A stretch of 64,000 nucleotides of DNA from Prevotella ihumii (GCF_900155655.1 NZ_LT706987.1:1842608-1906607), one strand, 5' to 3'; counted from the first letter of the stretch, positions 42,842 through 53,100 are shown. Numbers and translations are program-made. The notes: generated by a model from the letters alone, not told the origin.

Positions 42842-44587
42842 TTATTTGAAGTTTGAAGGTAGCATTTTCGTGAGTTCCTCCTCCGTCATGTCGAGCAGGG
42901 GCCTTGAAAGAACTTCCTTCATCCATTTGTATGGCTCTATGTCTGCTTCCCTGCAACACGCCATAAAGGTATAGAAGACGGCGTTGTTCTCTGCTCCCTC
43001 ATTGTTACCACAGAACAGGTAGTTCTTTCTTCCAAGCGTGATGGGCCTGATGGCCTGTTCCATGAGGTTGTTGTCTATGTTGAAGCGTCCGTCCTGCACA
43101 TACCTGCCAATGCGTATCCATACGGCGAAGGCATAACGCAGTGCCTTCTCCATAGCTTCGCCTGGGGTGTACTGTTTGTGTACATCCAACATATAGGTCT
43201 CCAAATACTTAAGAATAGGGTAAGCTTTAGCCTTTCGTTCTGTTTCCACTTCCTCGGGTGGTGCTTTCTTGTGTTTGAGGTTTTCCTCCAACTCATAAAG
43301 CGTGGCTATCGTTTCGATGATATGGGCGGCGTTCTTATCGTCAGCCGCCAGATGTTCGAACTTACGTCTCACGTGTGCCATACATCCTAACAGCACGATG
43401 CCCTGAACGTTCTCAAACCTGCTGTAGACCTCATACCCATCAGACTGTATGGCACCCTGGTAGCCCTTGAAGAGCTCATCTGCCACAGCGCCCGACCGCG
43501 ACCCGTCCTTCCAATGGAAGAACACTCCCTGGGAGTGCATGGCGTCACGCACGCCCCACAGGTATCCCTTGCGCGTCTTTCCCTTGCGGTCGGCAACCTG
43601 TACGCTGGTCTCGTCAACTTGAAGATAAGGACTTTGCAGGATCTGTCTTACTTGAAGTTTGTAAAGTGGATAAAGTGCATCGGCGGCATCGTGAACCCAG
43701 CTGTTGACGGTTGAGGTGGGGAGGTTCACGCCCAGTTCCTTCCATCTTTCACATTGCCTATACTCGGGCTGGTGATAGGCGAACTTGGCGGTGATGATCT
43801 CGGCGAGCAGGGAAGCGTCGGCAAAACAATCCACCGCTTGCTTTTTCAAGGGGGCTTCCAGGATGTCGACCTTCGCATCCGTTGGCCGGGCTTCCTTCAG
43901 GCGGCAGATGACACGATCTTCTACCCTGACATAAAAGGATGAGGGACGCAGACACAGATGCTCACTTCTGTCATGTCCGATGATGACCATGCGCTCAGCG
44001 TCATAACCCTCTGGATATATCTCCGTCACCTGTCGCTCTATATTCTCGGGAACATAGGAGGCGTAGGCCCTACCCTTTCTGGAAGGACGGCTCACACGGC
44101 GTGATGACCTGCGTTGCCCGGCCTGCTGTTTTATCTCCTTGATGATGGGAAGGGCTTCCACCTGAGCCAGGGAACCCTCTTTGGCCCACTGTTCGTCAAA
44201 AAGCGTACCCGCCCAGCCACTTGCACTCTCAGGCAGGCGTTTCTCGCTGCGCCTGCCAAATACCATACGCTCAAGTTCAAGAATGCGACGGGACTTTCGT
44301 TCCAGCTCAGCATCCTTAATCTTAAGCTCAGCATCCTTATCCTTGAGCTCAGCATCCTTATCCTTGAGCTCAGCATCCTTATCCTTGAGCTCAGCATCCT
44401 TATCCTTGAGCTCAGCCTCCTTATCCTTGAGTTGAGTATCCTTGTTCTTAAGCTCAGCATCCTTGTTCTTGAGTTGAGTATCCTTGTTCTTAAGCTCAGC
44501 ATCCCTTTGCTCAAGAAGTTTAACAACAGCTTCCCGAGTGAGAGAATGGTAGTCAGATGTCATTGTGCAATAAGGCATATCCATCAC
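42842..44587 (-). CDS. tnpC: IS66 transposase (TnpC)
   Basis: 581 residues, longer than the usual 500-540 because of an N-terminal run of KDAELKD heptads (about residues 30-90). Then come a basic/zinc-finger-type region (RRSSRRVSRPSRKGRAYASY), the DDE catalytic domain (YLQVDETSVQVADRKGKTRK, DGSRSGAVADELFKGYQGAI, HVRRKFEHLA) and the C-terminal IS66 block (NNLMEQAIRPITLGRKNYLF). No frameshift or stop interrupts it, so the element may be active. Confidence 0.95.
   Translation of the reverse strand: MMDMPYCTMTSDYHSLTREAVVKLLEQRDAELKNKDTQLKNKDAELKNKDTQLKDKEAELKDKDAELKDKDAELKDKDAELKDKDAELKIKDAELERKSRRILELERMVFGRRSEKRLPESASGWAGTLFDEQWAKEGSLAQVEALPIIKEIKQQAGQRRSSRRVSRPSRKGRAYASYVPENIERQVTEIYPEGYDAERMVIIGHDRSEHLCLRPSSFYVRVEDRVICRLKEARPTDAKVDILEAPLKKQAVDCFADASLLAEIITAKFAYHQPEYRQCERWKELGVNLPTSTVNSWVHDAADALYPLYKLQVRQILQSPYLQVDETSVQVADRKGKTRKGYLWGVRDAMHSQGVFFHWKDGSRSGAVADELFKGYQGAIQSDGYEVYSRFENVQGIVLLGCMAHVRRKFEHLAADDKNAAHIIETIATLYELEENLKHKKAPPEEVETERKAKAYPILKYLETYMLDVHKQYTPGEAMEKALRYAFAVWIRIGRYVQDGRFNIDNNLMEQAIRPITLGRKNYLFCGNNEGAENNAVFYTFMACCREADIEPYKWMKEVLSRPLLDMTEEELTKMLPSNFK
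44300..44500 (-). repeat. 21-bp tandem repeats in the transposase coiled coil
   Basis: CTCAGCATCCTTATCCTTGAG-type 21-bp units, about nine copies. They encode one heptad each (KDAELKD), so copy number changes keep frame. Confidence 0.9.
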
Positions 44588-44647
44588 ATTATCAGTTCTT
44601 TATACGATGTAAAATTACAAAAAATATCTGACACTGGCAAGAAAATA

Positions 44648-44992
44648 CTAAGATTTATTGTATCTTTTTCTTCGGTAGCAATTAGGATTTATACCTTCAA
44701 TATAGAGTACCAATTCGTCCCAGCGAAGTTCATAAAATCCAGCTCTCGCCCGTATGATTTTAGGACTTAGGCAACCCTGTGCCATCTGTTTATGATACAC
44801 GACAAAACCACAGCGTTCCCAGTGCAGCAATTTAATTCGGTTACGGGCTCGATTGTAGAAAACGTAGACAACACCATCAGAAGGATTGAAGTCATTGCTG
44901 CGTACCAATTGGGACAGGCGAAGAATACCCTGACGCATGTCCACAGGAGTGCAACAAACCCGAAAAACATTTGTTTCATTGAGTACAAACAT
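44648..44992 (-). CDS. tnpB: IS66 accessory protein TnpB
   Basis: 114 residues from ATG 44992; the frame is open to 45034, but a promoter -7 box lies at 45005-45012, so the downstream start is preferred. Typical TnpB features: CTPVDMRQGILRLSQLV, DGVVYVFYNRARNRIKLLHWE and the ELRWDELVLYIEGI end. It is needed with TnpC for transposition in related elements; the mechanism is not known. Confidence 0.92.
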   Translation of the reverse strand: MFVLNETNVFRVCCTPVDMRQGILRLSQLVRSNDFNPSDGVVYVFYNRARNRIKLLHWERCGFVVYHKQMAQGCLSPKIIRARAGFYELRWDELVLYIEGINPNCYRRKRYNKS

Positions 44993-45004
44993 AAGTTTTT
45001 CGGG

Positions 45005-45035
45005 CAAAGGTAGTAAAGCAAGAATGTTACACAAA
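45005..45035 (-). promoter_or_regulatory. internal IS66 promoter
   Basis: Minus-strand TTTG (45032-45035), exactly 19 bases, then TACCTTTG (45005-45012): a complete Bacteroidota promoter inside the IS end, 12 bases before the TnpB start. Confidence 0.8.
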
Positions 45036-45064
45036 GGCGGCTAATATTGGATGCTTACGGACCA

Positions 45065-45134
45065 GTCAGACGGGTCGGACTTGTCGGACGGGTCGGACTT
45101 GTCGGACTTGTCGGACTTGTCGGACGGGTCGGAC
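45065..45134. repeat. GTCNGAC array 22, main part (8 units)
   Basis: Central bases A then seven G. With the single unit left of the IS66 (42755-42761) the original array had nine units, all purine-centred. Confidence 0.95.
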
Positions 45135-45149
45135 TTGGCGGAGGGAGAC

Positions 45150-45187
45150 AAAAAAAGACACACCCCACAATGTGAGATGTGTCTTAT
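45150..45187 (-). terminator. terminator of the secreted-protein gene
   Basis: AAGACACA / TGTGTCTT stem, followed on the minus strand by TTTTTTGTC. Confidence 0.75.
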
Positions 45188-45235
45188 TTTAATCAGCTGT
45201 ATTAGCTGTTTGTTTGTGTGTATCGGGGAAGAAAA

Positions 45236-46051
45236 TTACTTACCGATAATCTTTGTTGCCTTCTGTGCACCATTGCTGTATTCTACCTTTTGGATAGAAA
45301 CGCCGTTAGCTGGCTTAGCAATCTGACGACCAGAGAGGTCGAAGTACTTAACGCCTACAACTTCGTTATTGGTATCAGCCTGAACGCCTTGGATAGCTGC
45401 AGCTGTAACTGCCTGTGTAGCTTCTTCGTCGTATTCGTAAACTGTTTGAAATTCAAAATAACCAAGGACACCAGGCTTGCTCATTAGACTAACAGCCAAG
45501 ATTCTTACGTTATCTTTATCATGTGAAGTTTCAAGCAGGGCGAGTGAATTACCGTCAAGTTCATAAGAAAACTCTGTATCGTCTTCATCAATAACATAAC
45601 CTTCCTTACCTTCGTCGTTGGTACCTACCTTGGCGATACAAGCCATAACACCCTCTGCAGGACCTTTATCGTCAGCATCCCACCAAATAATACATTGCTG
45701 TGTAGGGAATGTAAGTTTATTTCCATTCTTGGTACCTTTTATCCAATAACTAGATCCCACAGTAGATACACAGTTCTTCATATAAACGTCTGTTCCGTTA
45801 GGATCGATAACTACTTGACGGTCTAAATCTTTACGAGATTCCAATTTGAGACCACCCAGCTTTGTACAATCGACTGGGACCAGTTTCTTTGCTTTCGAAT
45901 CGAAATAAACCCATGTGCCTGCTACTGGACGATAGAGCTTTAATTCGCCTGCTGGTTTTTCTTTGATAAGACCTTCTGGTTTTTCAACATCTTGTGCCAT
46001 TGCACCGAGGCTGAACACTACTGCGAGTGCTGCGAGTAAAGTTTTTTTCAT
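45236..46051 (-). CDS. secreted protein with T9SS-like C-terminal segment
   Basis: 271 residues: signal peptide (1-19, ends AMAQ), an unrecognised beta-rich middle, and a C-terminal segment VVGVKYFDLSGRQIAKPANG plus SIQKVEYSNGAQKATKIIGK. That end resembles the shortened sorting-type tails common in Prevotella secreted proteins. Function unknown. Confidence 0.75.
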   Translation of the reverse strand: MKKTLLAALAVVFSLGAMAQDVEKPEGLIKEKPAGELKLYRPVAGTWVYFDSKAKKLVPVDCTKLGGLKLESRKDLDRQVVIDPNGTDVYMKNCVSTVGSSYWIKGTKNGNKLTFPTQQCIIWWDADDKGPAEGVMACIAKVGTNDEGKEGYVIDEDDTEFSYELDGNSLALLETSHDKDNVRILAVSLMSKPGVLGYFEFQTVYEYDEEATQAVTAAAIQGVQADTNNEVVGVKYFDLSGRQIAKPANGVSIQKVEYSNGAQKATKIIGK

Positions 46052-46183
46052 AATTGATAATATTTAAGTTTAAATTTTAGGTAGATTGTCTACCGTTATG
46101 ACTATTTTCAGTATTTTAGGTTAGGTTTATCTTTCGATAACCTATGATTTTGTTACTTTATTAAGTAAAATTGTTGTTGGTTG

Positions 46184-46191
46184 CAAATATA
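46184..46191 (-). promoter_or_regulatory. promoter -7 box of the secreted-protein gene
   Basis: TATATTTG on the minus strand, 133 bases before the start codon. Confidence 0.6.
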
Positions 46192-46247
46192 TAAAATATT
46201 TTTTAAACAGAAAACTTTTTCTTTAATTATTTTAAAAAAAAAGAAAA

Positions 46248-46286
46248 AAGGCTCTTCCCAACCAAAAAAATGGTGGGAAGAGCCCA
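46248..46286 (-). terminator. M3 peptidase terminator
   Basis: GGCTCTTCCCA / TGGGAAGAGCC stem; on the minus strand TTTTTTCTTTTTTTTT follows. Confidence 0.9.
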
Positions 46287-46318
46287 AGTTTTTGCTTTGA
46301 TAGTTATCTATTTGTTTT

Positions 46319-46388
46319 GTCGGACGGGTCGGACGGGTCGGACGGGTCGGACTGGTCGGACAAGTCGGACTGGTCGGACAGGTCGGAC
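46319..46388. repeat. GTCGGAC array 23 (8 units)
   Basis: All eight cores are GTCGGAC; spacers GG GG GG TG AA TG AG. It lies between the M3 peptidase stop and its terminator, so it should be part of the mRNA 3' end. Confidence 0.95.
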
Positions 46389-46404
46389 GAAACTTTATGG
46401 CGTT

Positions 46405-48552
46405 TTACAAGCCGCGAGCCTTGAGCAATCCTGAAGCGTCGGGAGCTTTAAGACCTGTGAAAGCTGAAAATATTTGCATCAAGTCTTTGGTGTTACCGCT
46501 GCTAAGAATGTTGGCACGGAATGAGTCGCCCACCTTGCGGGTCAATGCGCCGTGCTTAGCAAAGTAGTCTGCCACGTTTACAGCCAATACTTCTGACCAT
46601 AGGTAGCTGTAGTAGCCTGCTGCATAACCGCCGCCCCATACGTGGTTGAAGTAAGAGGTAGAGTAGCGTGGTGGTATCTGACTGTTGAGCAAACCTACTT
46701 CTTTGAGGGCTTTAGCTTCAAAATCTTTTGCGCCTTCGGCTGTAGGAATGTCCTTTGAGCTGAGACAGTGCCAAGCAAGGTCGACACAGGTAGCAGCGAG
46801 GTTTTCACCAAGGGCATAGGCTGCTTGGAAGTTGAGCGAACCGATCATCTTGTCGCGGAGGTCGGCAGGCATTGGCTGGTGGGTTTTGTAATGCTTTGCG
46901 TAGTTGTTGAACACTTCAGGTATGCTTGCAAACGACTCGTTAAACTGTGATGGCATCTCTACAAAGTCGCGTGCTACTGATGTTCCGCTAAGGGTGTTGT
47001 AGTAGCAGTCTGACAACATTCCGTGGAGGGCGTGTCCAAACTCGTGGAACATTGTTGTTACCTCGTCCCAGCTTATGAGTGTTGGTTTGCCTTCGGGTGC
47101 TTTGGCGTAGTTGCACACATTATATATAAGAGGTAGCTGTCCGCGCAATTGGCTCTGCTTGAAGAATGGGCTCATCCATGCACCGCCTCGCTTGGTAGGA
47201 CGGCGGAAGTAGTCGCAATAGAACAAGGCGAGCTGCTTGCCGTTGGCATCTATCACGTCGAACACCTTCATGTCAGGGTGATAGGTAGGTATGTCTTTGC
47301 GTTCCTTAAAGGTAAGTCCGTAAACCTTGTTGGCTGCATAGAATATACCGTTTACGAGTACGGTGTCGATGTTGAAGTAAGGTTTCACCTCATCTTCAGA
47401 GAAGCTGTACTGGTCCTTCTTCATCTTTGCCGAATAGTAGAAGCGGTCGTAAGGCTGGAGCTTGAAGTCGGCTCCCTGTGTTTTGCGCGCATACGCCTCT
47501 ATCGCCTTTGTTTCTGCCTCAGCTTTAGGTTGATATTCCTTGATGAGCTGCTTTAGGAAAGCGTAGGCATTGTCGGTGTTTTTTGCCATTGCGTTGCTCA
47601 ATGAGTAGTTGGCATAGTTGTTATAGCCCATCAGTTCTGCCTTTTCGGCACGTAGTTTTGCTATTTCTACAACCAATGGATAGGCGTTGTACTGCCCTGT
47701 GCCGTCTGTGCGATGGATAGAAGCGTTGTACACACGTTCGCGCAAGGCACGATTGTCAAGGTTGGCAAGGATAGGCTGCTGTGTGGTATTGGTAATGACG
47801 ATGCAGTAAGGAGCTTTTCCGCCACGGCTTTCAGCGTCTTTCTTACATTGTGCTATGTCGGCCTGACTTAGTCCTGCAAGGTCGTTCACGTTGTTTACCC
47901 ATATAGTTTGTGCAATAGCAGCCTTTGGAAGCATATTGCCAAAGTCTTGTTGTAGCACAGCCAATCGCTTGTTGATTTCCTCCATCCGCTTCATTTTAGC
48001 AGGTTCGAGCAATGCGCCTGAGCGTACAAAGCCTTTGTATATTTCTTCCAAGAGCTTCTTGTCTTCGCCTTGGAGCGATGATAGTTCGTGGTCGTACACG
48101 TATTTTACACGTTGGAAGAACTTCTGATTGAAGTTCAACTCGTTTTCAAAGTCGGTGAGCAAAGGTATAGCCTCCTTCTCTATCGCCTCTATCTCTGGTG
48201 TCTTGTGCGCTTCGGCTATGGCACTGAAAATGCTTGTGGCACGTGCCAATAGTTTGCCGCTTTCCTCGTACGCCAAGATGGTGTTCTTGAAGGTAGGCTT
48301 AGCCTTGTTGTCTACTATCTTTTTTATCTCTGCACGCTGTTCGGCTATACCTGCCTTGATGGCTGGCATATAGTGTTCTGCCTTGATACGGCTGAAGTCT
48401 GGTGCGCCAAATGGCAATGTGCTTGCCTGCATTAACGGATTGGTGTACACTGATTTGATGGTTTGTACAGGTTTGCCCACAAAGGCATTTCCCGTAATTG
48501 CCCCACACGCCAAAGTAGCGATAAGGACTGTTTTCTTTAAGTTGGATTTCAT
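46405..48552 (-). CDS. dcp: M3 family peptidyl-dipeptidase
   Basis: 715 residues with a signal peptide (about 1-25), so probably periplasmic. The thermolysin-like zinc site is HEFGHALH (H503, E504, H507) with the downstream glutamate in DFVEMPSQFNESFA. The length and the KRGGAWMSPF and YVWGGGYAAGYYSYLWSE-type blocks fit the Dcp/oligopeptidase A branch. It removes C-terminal dipeptides from small peptides. With the C10 protease and pepD it fits a protein-degrading lifestyle. Confidence 0.94.
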   Translation of the reverse strand: MKSNLKKTVLIATLACGAITGNAFVGKPVQTIKSVYTNPLMQASTLPFGAPDFSRIKAEHYMPAIKAGIAEQRAEIKKIVDNKAKPTFKNTILAYEESGKLLARATSIFSAIAEAHKTPEIEAIEKEAIPLLTDFENELNFNQKFFQRVKYVYDHELSSLQGEDKKLLEEIYKGFVRSGALLEPAKMKRMEEINKRLAVLQQDFGNMLPKAAIAQTIWVNNVNDLAGLSQADIAQCKKDAESRGGKAPYCIVITNTTQQPILANLDNRALRERVYNASIHRTDGTGQYNAYPLVVEIAKLRAEKAELMGYNNYANYSLSNAMAKNTDNAYAFLKQLIKEYQPKAEAETKAIEAYARKTQGADFKLQPYDRFYYSAKMKKDQYSFSEDEVKPYFNIDTVLVNGIFYAANKVYGLTFKERKDIPTYHPDMKVFDVIDANGKQLALFYCDYFRRPTKRGGAWMSPFFKQSQLRGQLPLIYNVCNYAKAPEGKPTLISWDEVTTMFHEFGHALHGMLSDCYYNTLSGTSVARDFVEMPSQFNESFASIPEVFNNYAKHYKTHQPMPADLRDKMIGSLNFQAAYALGENLAATCVDLAWHCLSSKDIPTAEGAKDFEAKALKEVGLLNSQIPPRYSTSYFNHVWGGGYAAGYYSYLWSEVLAVNVADYFAKHGALTRKVGDSFRANILSSGNTKDLMQIFSAFTGLKAPDASGLLKARGL

Positions 48553-48628
48553 GACTTTATTTTTGTATGATTCTTATTAGATGTATAGTAGTAGAGCGAG
48601 CCTAAAACGCCTTTAGCCCACAAAGCAA

Positions 48629-48636
48629 CAAAATTA
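48629..48636 (-). promoter_or_regulatory. M3 peptidase promoter -7 box
   Basis: TAATTTTG on the minus strand, 77 bases before the start codon. Confidence 0.6.
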
Positions 48637-48703
48637 AGATAAAAATTTGAATAGCGTGTAAGTTTTGCTACTTTTAACAAAATGAGGGGAATGGGTAGGA
48701 ATA

Positions 48704-48791
48704 GTCGGACTGGTCGGACCAGTCGGACCAGTCGGACGCGTCTGACAAGTCTGACCAGTCTGACCAGTCTGACCAGTCCGACCAGTCCGAC
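48704..48791. repeat. GTCNGAC array 24 (10 units)
   Basis: Central bases G G G G T T T T C C, a near-symmetric hairpin. It lies upstream of the M3 peptidase promoter, not at a gene end. Confidence 0.95.
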
Positions 48792-48939
48792 CAAATTCCT
48801 TTTTCGGGCTTATGGCTTGGGTTTAATTCTCCCAATGGGTTTTGCTGTTGTGCGGATTTAACATTTTAATTGCCCAATAGAATTGTTTGATATTTCTTAT
48901 TATGTATTCTAAATCCCCGTTATTGATAGTATAGAAAGC

Positions 48940-49022
48940 CAAAGTTCATCTTTGACAAGGGCAAACATATATGTTTTACCCCCTCAACATTGATGTTTGG
49001 CAAAGCTAAAGTTCAACTTTTG
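48940..49022. repeat. ACATATATGT / AAAGTT palindrome set, copy 3
   Basis: CCAAAGTTCATCTTTGA, GCAAACATATATGTTTTACC, CCCTCAACATTGATG, then AAAGTTCAACTTTTGCC. The rest of 48800-49328 shows no gene. Confidence 0.8.
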
Positions 49023-49328
49023 CCTTCTGAAATACCACTTAATAGTACTTTTCTTGTTCATATTCTTCTTTTATTCGTTCTATATTTCCGTAATCTAAGC
49101 AGTATATTCTTGCACACTTTTTTCTGTTTACTCATTACCCATTATCAGTCAGCAATTTACAATTGCACACCCATTTATGCCGCTTTTGTGTATCACGCTT
49201 CTTTTCAACGCATATACGCGAATTATGACCCTTGTATTTAACACTTATCCGAAGCAAAACGGAAAAATAGAAACATCCTATAAAGCGTAGTCCCAATGGA
49301 GGGGGAGGCCTTAGTTCGTAGGGAGGCT

Positions 49329-49841
49329 TTAGTTCGTAGGGAGGCTTTCTATGCATGCTTCGCCTACGCTTTCGTTCTCACTAATGGCTTTTACATATCC
49401 GTATGCAGCCAGATGGGGTAGGGTGAGCAGTAGGGTGTAAAGCTCTTCTTGGCTGTCTATTGCACCTATGTGGCGGTGGGTATGCGTGCAAACTATTATT
49501 CTGTTTTTCGTGTTTTTGTCGGCTATGGCATACCCTACAAATAGTTCTGTGTCAGGTGTTTGGGTAGATTGTTTTTCTGTCAAGTCATCACGCTCCGTTT
49601 CTTTCAAATGGCTCAATGGCTTTTCGGCTGTAGTGAGCACATAGTGCAGATAGCCCACCCTACACAATAGTTCGTTACCATCGTATAATGTGGCAAGCTC
49701 GTCACTGTTTATCGGTTTTGTTTTCGGTTCACCTATGATTTCCGTCCTCCGCTTTTTGGCACGTTGGGTATGTTTGGCGTATGCCACAACGACGAGGGCT
49801 GTGAACACGATGAGGAGAATGTTGATAACAAGTAGGTTCAT
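49329..49841 (-). CDS. membrane-anchored hypothetical protein
   Basis: 170 residues from ATG 49841. A start five codons further up overlaps a TATCTTTG promoter box (49846-49853), so the later ATG is preferred; that makes the mRNA leaderless or nearly so. One N-terminal transmembrane helix (VINILLIVFTALVVVAYA) and a cytoplasmic domain with RIIVCTHTHRHIGAIDSQEE. Family not recognised; a weak resemblance to HIRAN-type folds is not reliable. Three TTAGTTCGTAGGGAGGC copies overlap its 3' end. Confidence 0.6.
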   Translation of the reverse strand: MNLLVINILLIVFTALVVVAYAKHTQRAKKRRTEIIGEPKTKPINSDELATLYDGNELLCRVGYLHYVLTTAEKPLSHLKETERDDLTEKQSTQTPDTELFVGYAIADKNTKNRIIVCTHTHRHIGAIDSQEELYTLLLTLPHLAAYGYVKAISENESVGEACIESLPTN

Positions 49842-49928
49842 ACGGCAAAGATACATATTCTCTCTTTAAAAAAACATAATTTATTTGCTATATTATATAA
49901 AAAGGTAGGAATGTGAGATGAAATTCTG

Positions 49929-49936
49929 TATATTTG
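49929..49936 (+). promoter_or_regulatory. promoter -7 box of the macroglobulin gene
   Basis: TATATTTG, exact consensus. The predicted leader (about 160 nt) contains all of array 25. Confidence 0.6.
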
Positions 49937-49953
49937 CATTTTAAAGGGGAGGG

Positions 49954-50068
49954 GTCGGACCTGTCGGACGGGTCTGACAAGTCGGACGGGTCTGACTCGT
50001 CCGACAGGTCTGACCAATCGAAGTAATCTGCGAAATCGGACTCGTCCGACCCGTCCGACCCGTCCGAC
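49954..50068. repeat. GTCNGAC array 25 (about 10 units, interrupted)
   Basis: Seven units (G G T G T C T), a 28-base gap, then three C units. It lies in the leader of the macroglobulin gene, 36 bases before its start codon. Confidence 0.9.
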
Positions 50069-50104
50069 AAAGCTACTCTAAATTCTAACAAATAATATAT
50101 CGGT

Positions 50105-53100
50105 ATGCGAAAACTAATAACTATTTTGATATTAATGCTTATGGCACCTTTAGGAATTTGGGCGCAAAGCTATGATGCGTTGTGGAAACAAGTAGACGAA
50201 GCAGAAGCGAAAGACTTGCCCAAGACACAGATTGGTGTGTTGAAAAAGATTGTGGCTAAAGCTGCGAAAGACAAGTCGTATGGCAACCTCTTGGCTGCCG
50301 AACTATTGACCTCAAGTTTGTGGACACAAATATCGCCCGACTCTGTAGAGATAGAAACCAAGCGACTGAACGCCCTCTGCGCCAAAGCCGAGCGTACCGA
50401 CCCCGTGTTGGCAGCTGTGTACAATTGTGCCTTGGGCAGGTTGTTCGATACAGACAATGACAACCCCGATAAAACAAAAAACTATTACGACAAAGCCATT
50501 GCCCAACCTCGGCTCTTGGCAACGCAAAAGATAGATGCCTATGTGCCCTTGATACAGAAAGGCAAGGACGATGCCCTCTTCGGCAACGACCTTCTGCACG
50601 TAATAGCCCTTGAAACACAACGTTACGAGGAGGCAAAAACCTATTATGATAAGGTGGGAAATCGTGAGGCAGCGTTCTATATGGCATTGATGAAATGGAA
50701 CCAAAATCCGAAAGAAGCTACTGCCGAAACGCTTATTAAGACATACGGCGACCTGCCTATCTGCGGCGCTTTGGCTATAAAATTATACCACCTCAAAACA
50801 AGCAGCAGCAACTTTACCCCCTCACAACGTATTGCCTACATCGACAACGCATTGAGCCGTTGGCCCTCGTGGCAAGGTATGAAGATGCTTCGTAATGAGC
50901 GTTCCCAATTGTGCGCACCTATGTTTGATGCGTATATAGATAAGGAAGTGGGGCTGCCCAATCGTACAAACACAATAAAACAAATACATATAAGAAACAT
51001 TGCCGACCTGCGCCTTACCATCACCCGCACCACCCTTGATGGCACTATGACAATAGGAGGAGGCGAAAAACATTTGGCACGTATAAAGCAAAGTTGCCTA
51101 CCCGAGACGGCAAAAACCATTGTGCGCCAATACCCAGGTCATCAGCCTTGGGAAATAGTAGACGACTCTATTGCGCTGCCTCCTTTGGAAAAGGGTGTTT
51201 ACCTCTTCGAGTTTGCATCTTCATCTAAAGACATCAAACCGCAATACGAGTTGTATTATGTTAGCAATCTGTATGTTATAAGTGAAGAACAACCCAACCA
51301 TAAAATTCGCTATGCGGTGGTAACTGCCGATACAGGTCAGCCTGTGCCAGGAGCAAAGCTAAGGCTCACCCCCAAAGGGCGTTACGGAAACCCCAACAAG
51401 GTAGAAACCCTTACCACCAACGACAAAGGCGAGGCATGCTATACGTATGCCGAAAGCGAGCCCGACTACATCTATGCCTACACCAATGACGATAAGGCGT
51501 GCCGTGAAAACAGTCTTTGGAACTCGTTTCTGTTCTCCAAATCTTCGGACGGAAACAATGTTTGCAACCTCTTCACCGACCGCAGCATTTATCGTCCCGG
51601 GCAAACCGTTCACGCATCGTTGGTGTACTACCATAGAGATAATAAGCACTTGATAACTAAGGCTTTGCCTAACGAACGACTTACTGTAAAATTGCGCAAT
51701 GCCAACTATGATATTGTGACCGAAAAAGAGGTAACAACCGACGAGATGGGTACAGCCGCTGTCGACTTCGACTTGTCTAAGGACGGACTGACGGGCAACT
51801 TTAGTCTTGTGGTTGACAACCTCGGAACGACCTCGTTCCAAGTGGAAGAATACAAGCGACCAACGTTCCAAGTGGAGTTTGACAAGTACGAACAGCGTTA
51901 TGCCGTAGGCGACACCATCAAGGTACGTGGTAAGGCCAAGAGTTTTGCAGGCGTTCCTGTGCAAGGAGCAAAGGTGGAATACACCGTAAATCGCCGTATG
52001 GCAGAGTGGTATTGGGGATATAGTAACGACATTGAAGAGCTAAGCGATGGCGAAGTAGTAACCAACGAGAAGGGCGAGTTCGAGATAGAAGTGCCGTTGA
52101 TTTTCCCTGAGAAAGGCGAATTTGAAGACGAGTCATACGCCAACCGCAGTCGCTTCTTCCGTTTCGTTGTGGACGCAAAAGTAACCGACCAAGCGGGCGA
52201 AACTCGTGAAGGCAGCACAAGTCTGCCATTGGGCGACAAGGCTACTGCCCTCACTTGCTCGTTGCCCGACAGAATGTTGCGCAACAATTTGCCTACCTTC
52301 TTGTTTGGCTATCGCAATGCAGCGGGTGCGCCTATCGAAGGCAAGGTGCGCTATGCCATTGCGCCTTATAAAAAGGACAACAAAGCCTTTGGCAAGTATC
52401 AGGAAGTGGCAGCCAATAGCGAGTTGAAGTTGAAAAATCTGAACTCGGGACATTATCAGTTGCACGCCATTTGTGGTACGGATACCCTTACACAAGCGTT
52501 TGTTGTATTCTCAATGGACGACAAGCAACCTGTGTACGAAACCCACGACTGGTTCTATGTGAGCGACCACCAGTTCCCACAAGATGGCAGTCCTGTATAT
52601 GTGCAGGTAGGTTCGTCAGATGCCAATCAGCACATTTTGTACACCATCTGTTCGGGCAATACCGTCTTGGAGTCGGGAACTATCGACCAAAGCAACGCCC
52701 TTACCACACGAAAGTTTACTTATAAAACGGAGTACGGCGAAGGCATCACCCTTACTTTTGCGTGGGTAAAAGAAGGCAAGATCTATGCCCATTCGGCAGA
52801 TATTAGACGCCCTGAACCTGAAAAGAAACTTAACGTAAAGTGGACTACCTTCCGCAATCGCCTTACCCCGGGGCAAGACGAAGAGTGGACATTATCGATT
52901 ACTCACCCTAACGGAAAGGCAGCCAAGGCACAACTCATGGCTACGCTCTACGATAAGCGCTTGGACGAAATATTGAAGCACCGTTGGTCGCTCGCTCCAC
53001 GTTTCTATTCGGCTACACCATCGTTGAATTGGAGAGGGTTCGAGTTTGACGATTTCTCAGCAGGTTATGAGAAATTGTATAGTTACCGTACAGTGCCTTC

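Larger units (their letters stand above)
42766..45058. mobile_element. IS66 family insertion sequence, intact, 2293 bp
   Basis: Ends GTAAGCATCCAATATTAGCC on both strands (26-bp perfect terminal inverted repeats), flanked by an 8-bp direct repeat GGACCAGT (42758-42765 and 45059-45066), the target-duplication size known for IS66. It contains a full-length transposase and TnpB; no separate TnpA frame is evident. The insertion split a GTCNGAC array between its first and second units. Confidence 0.95.
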
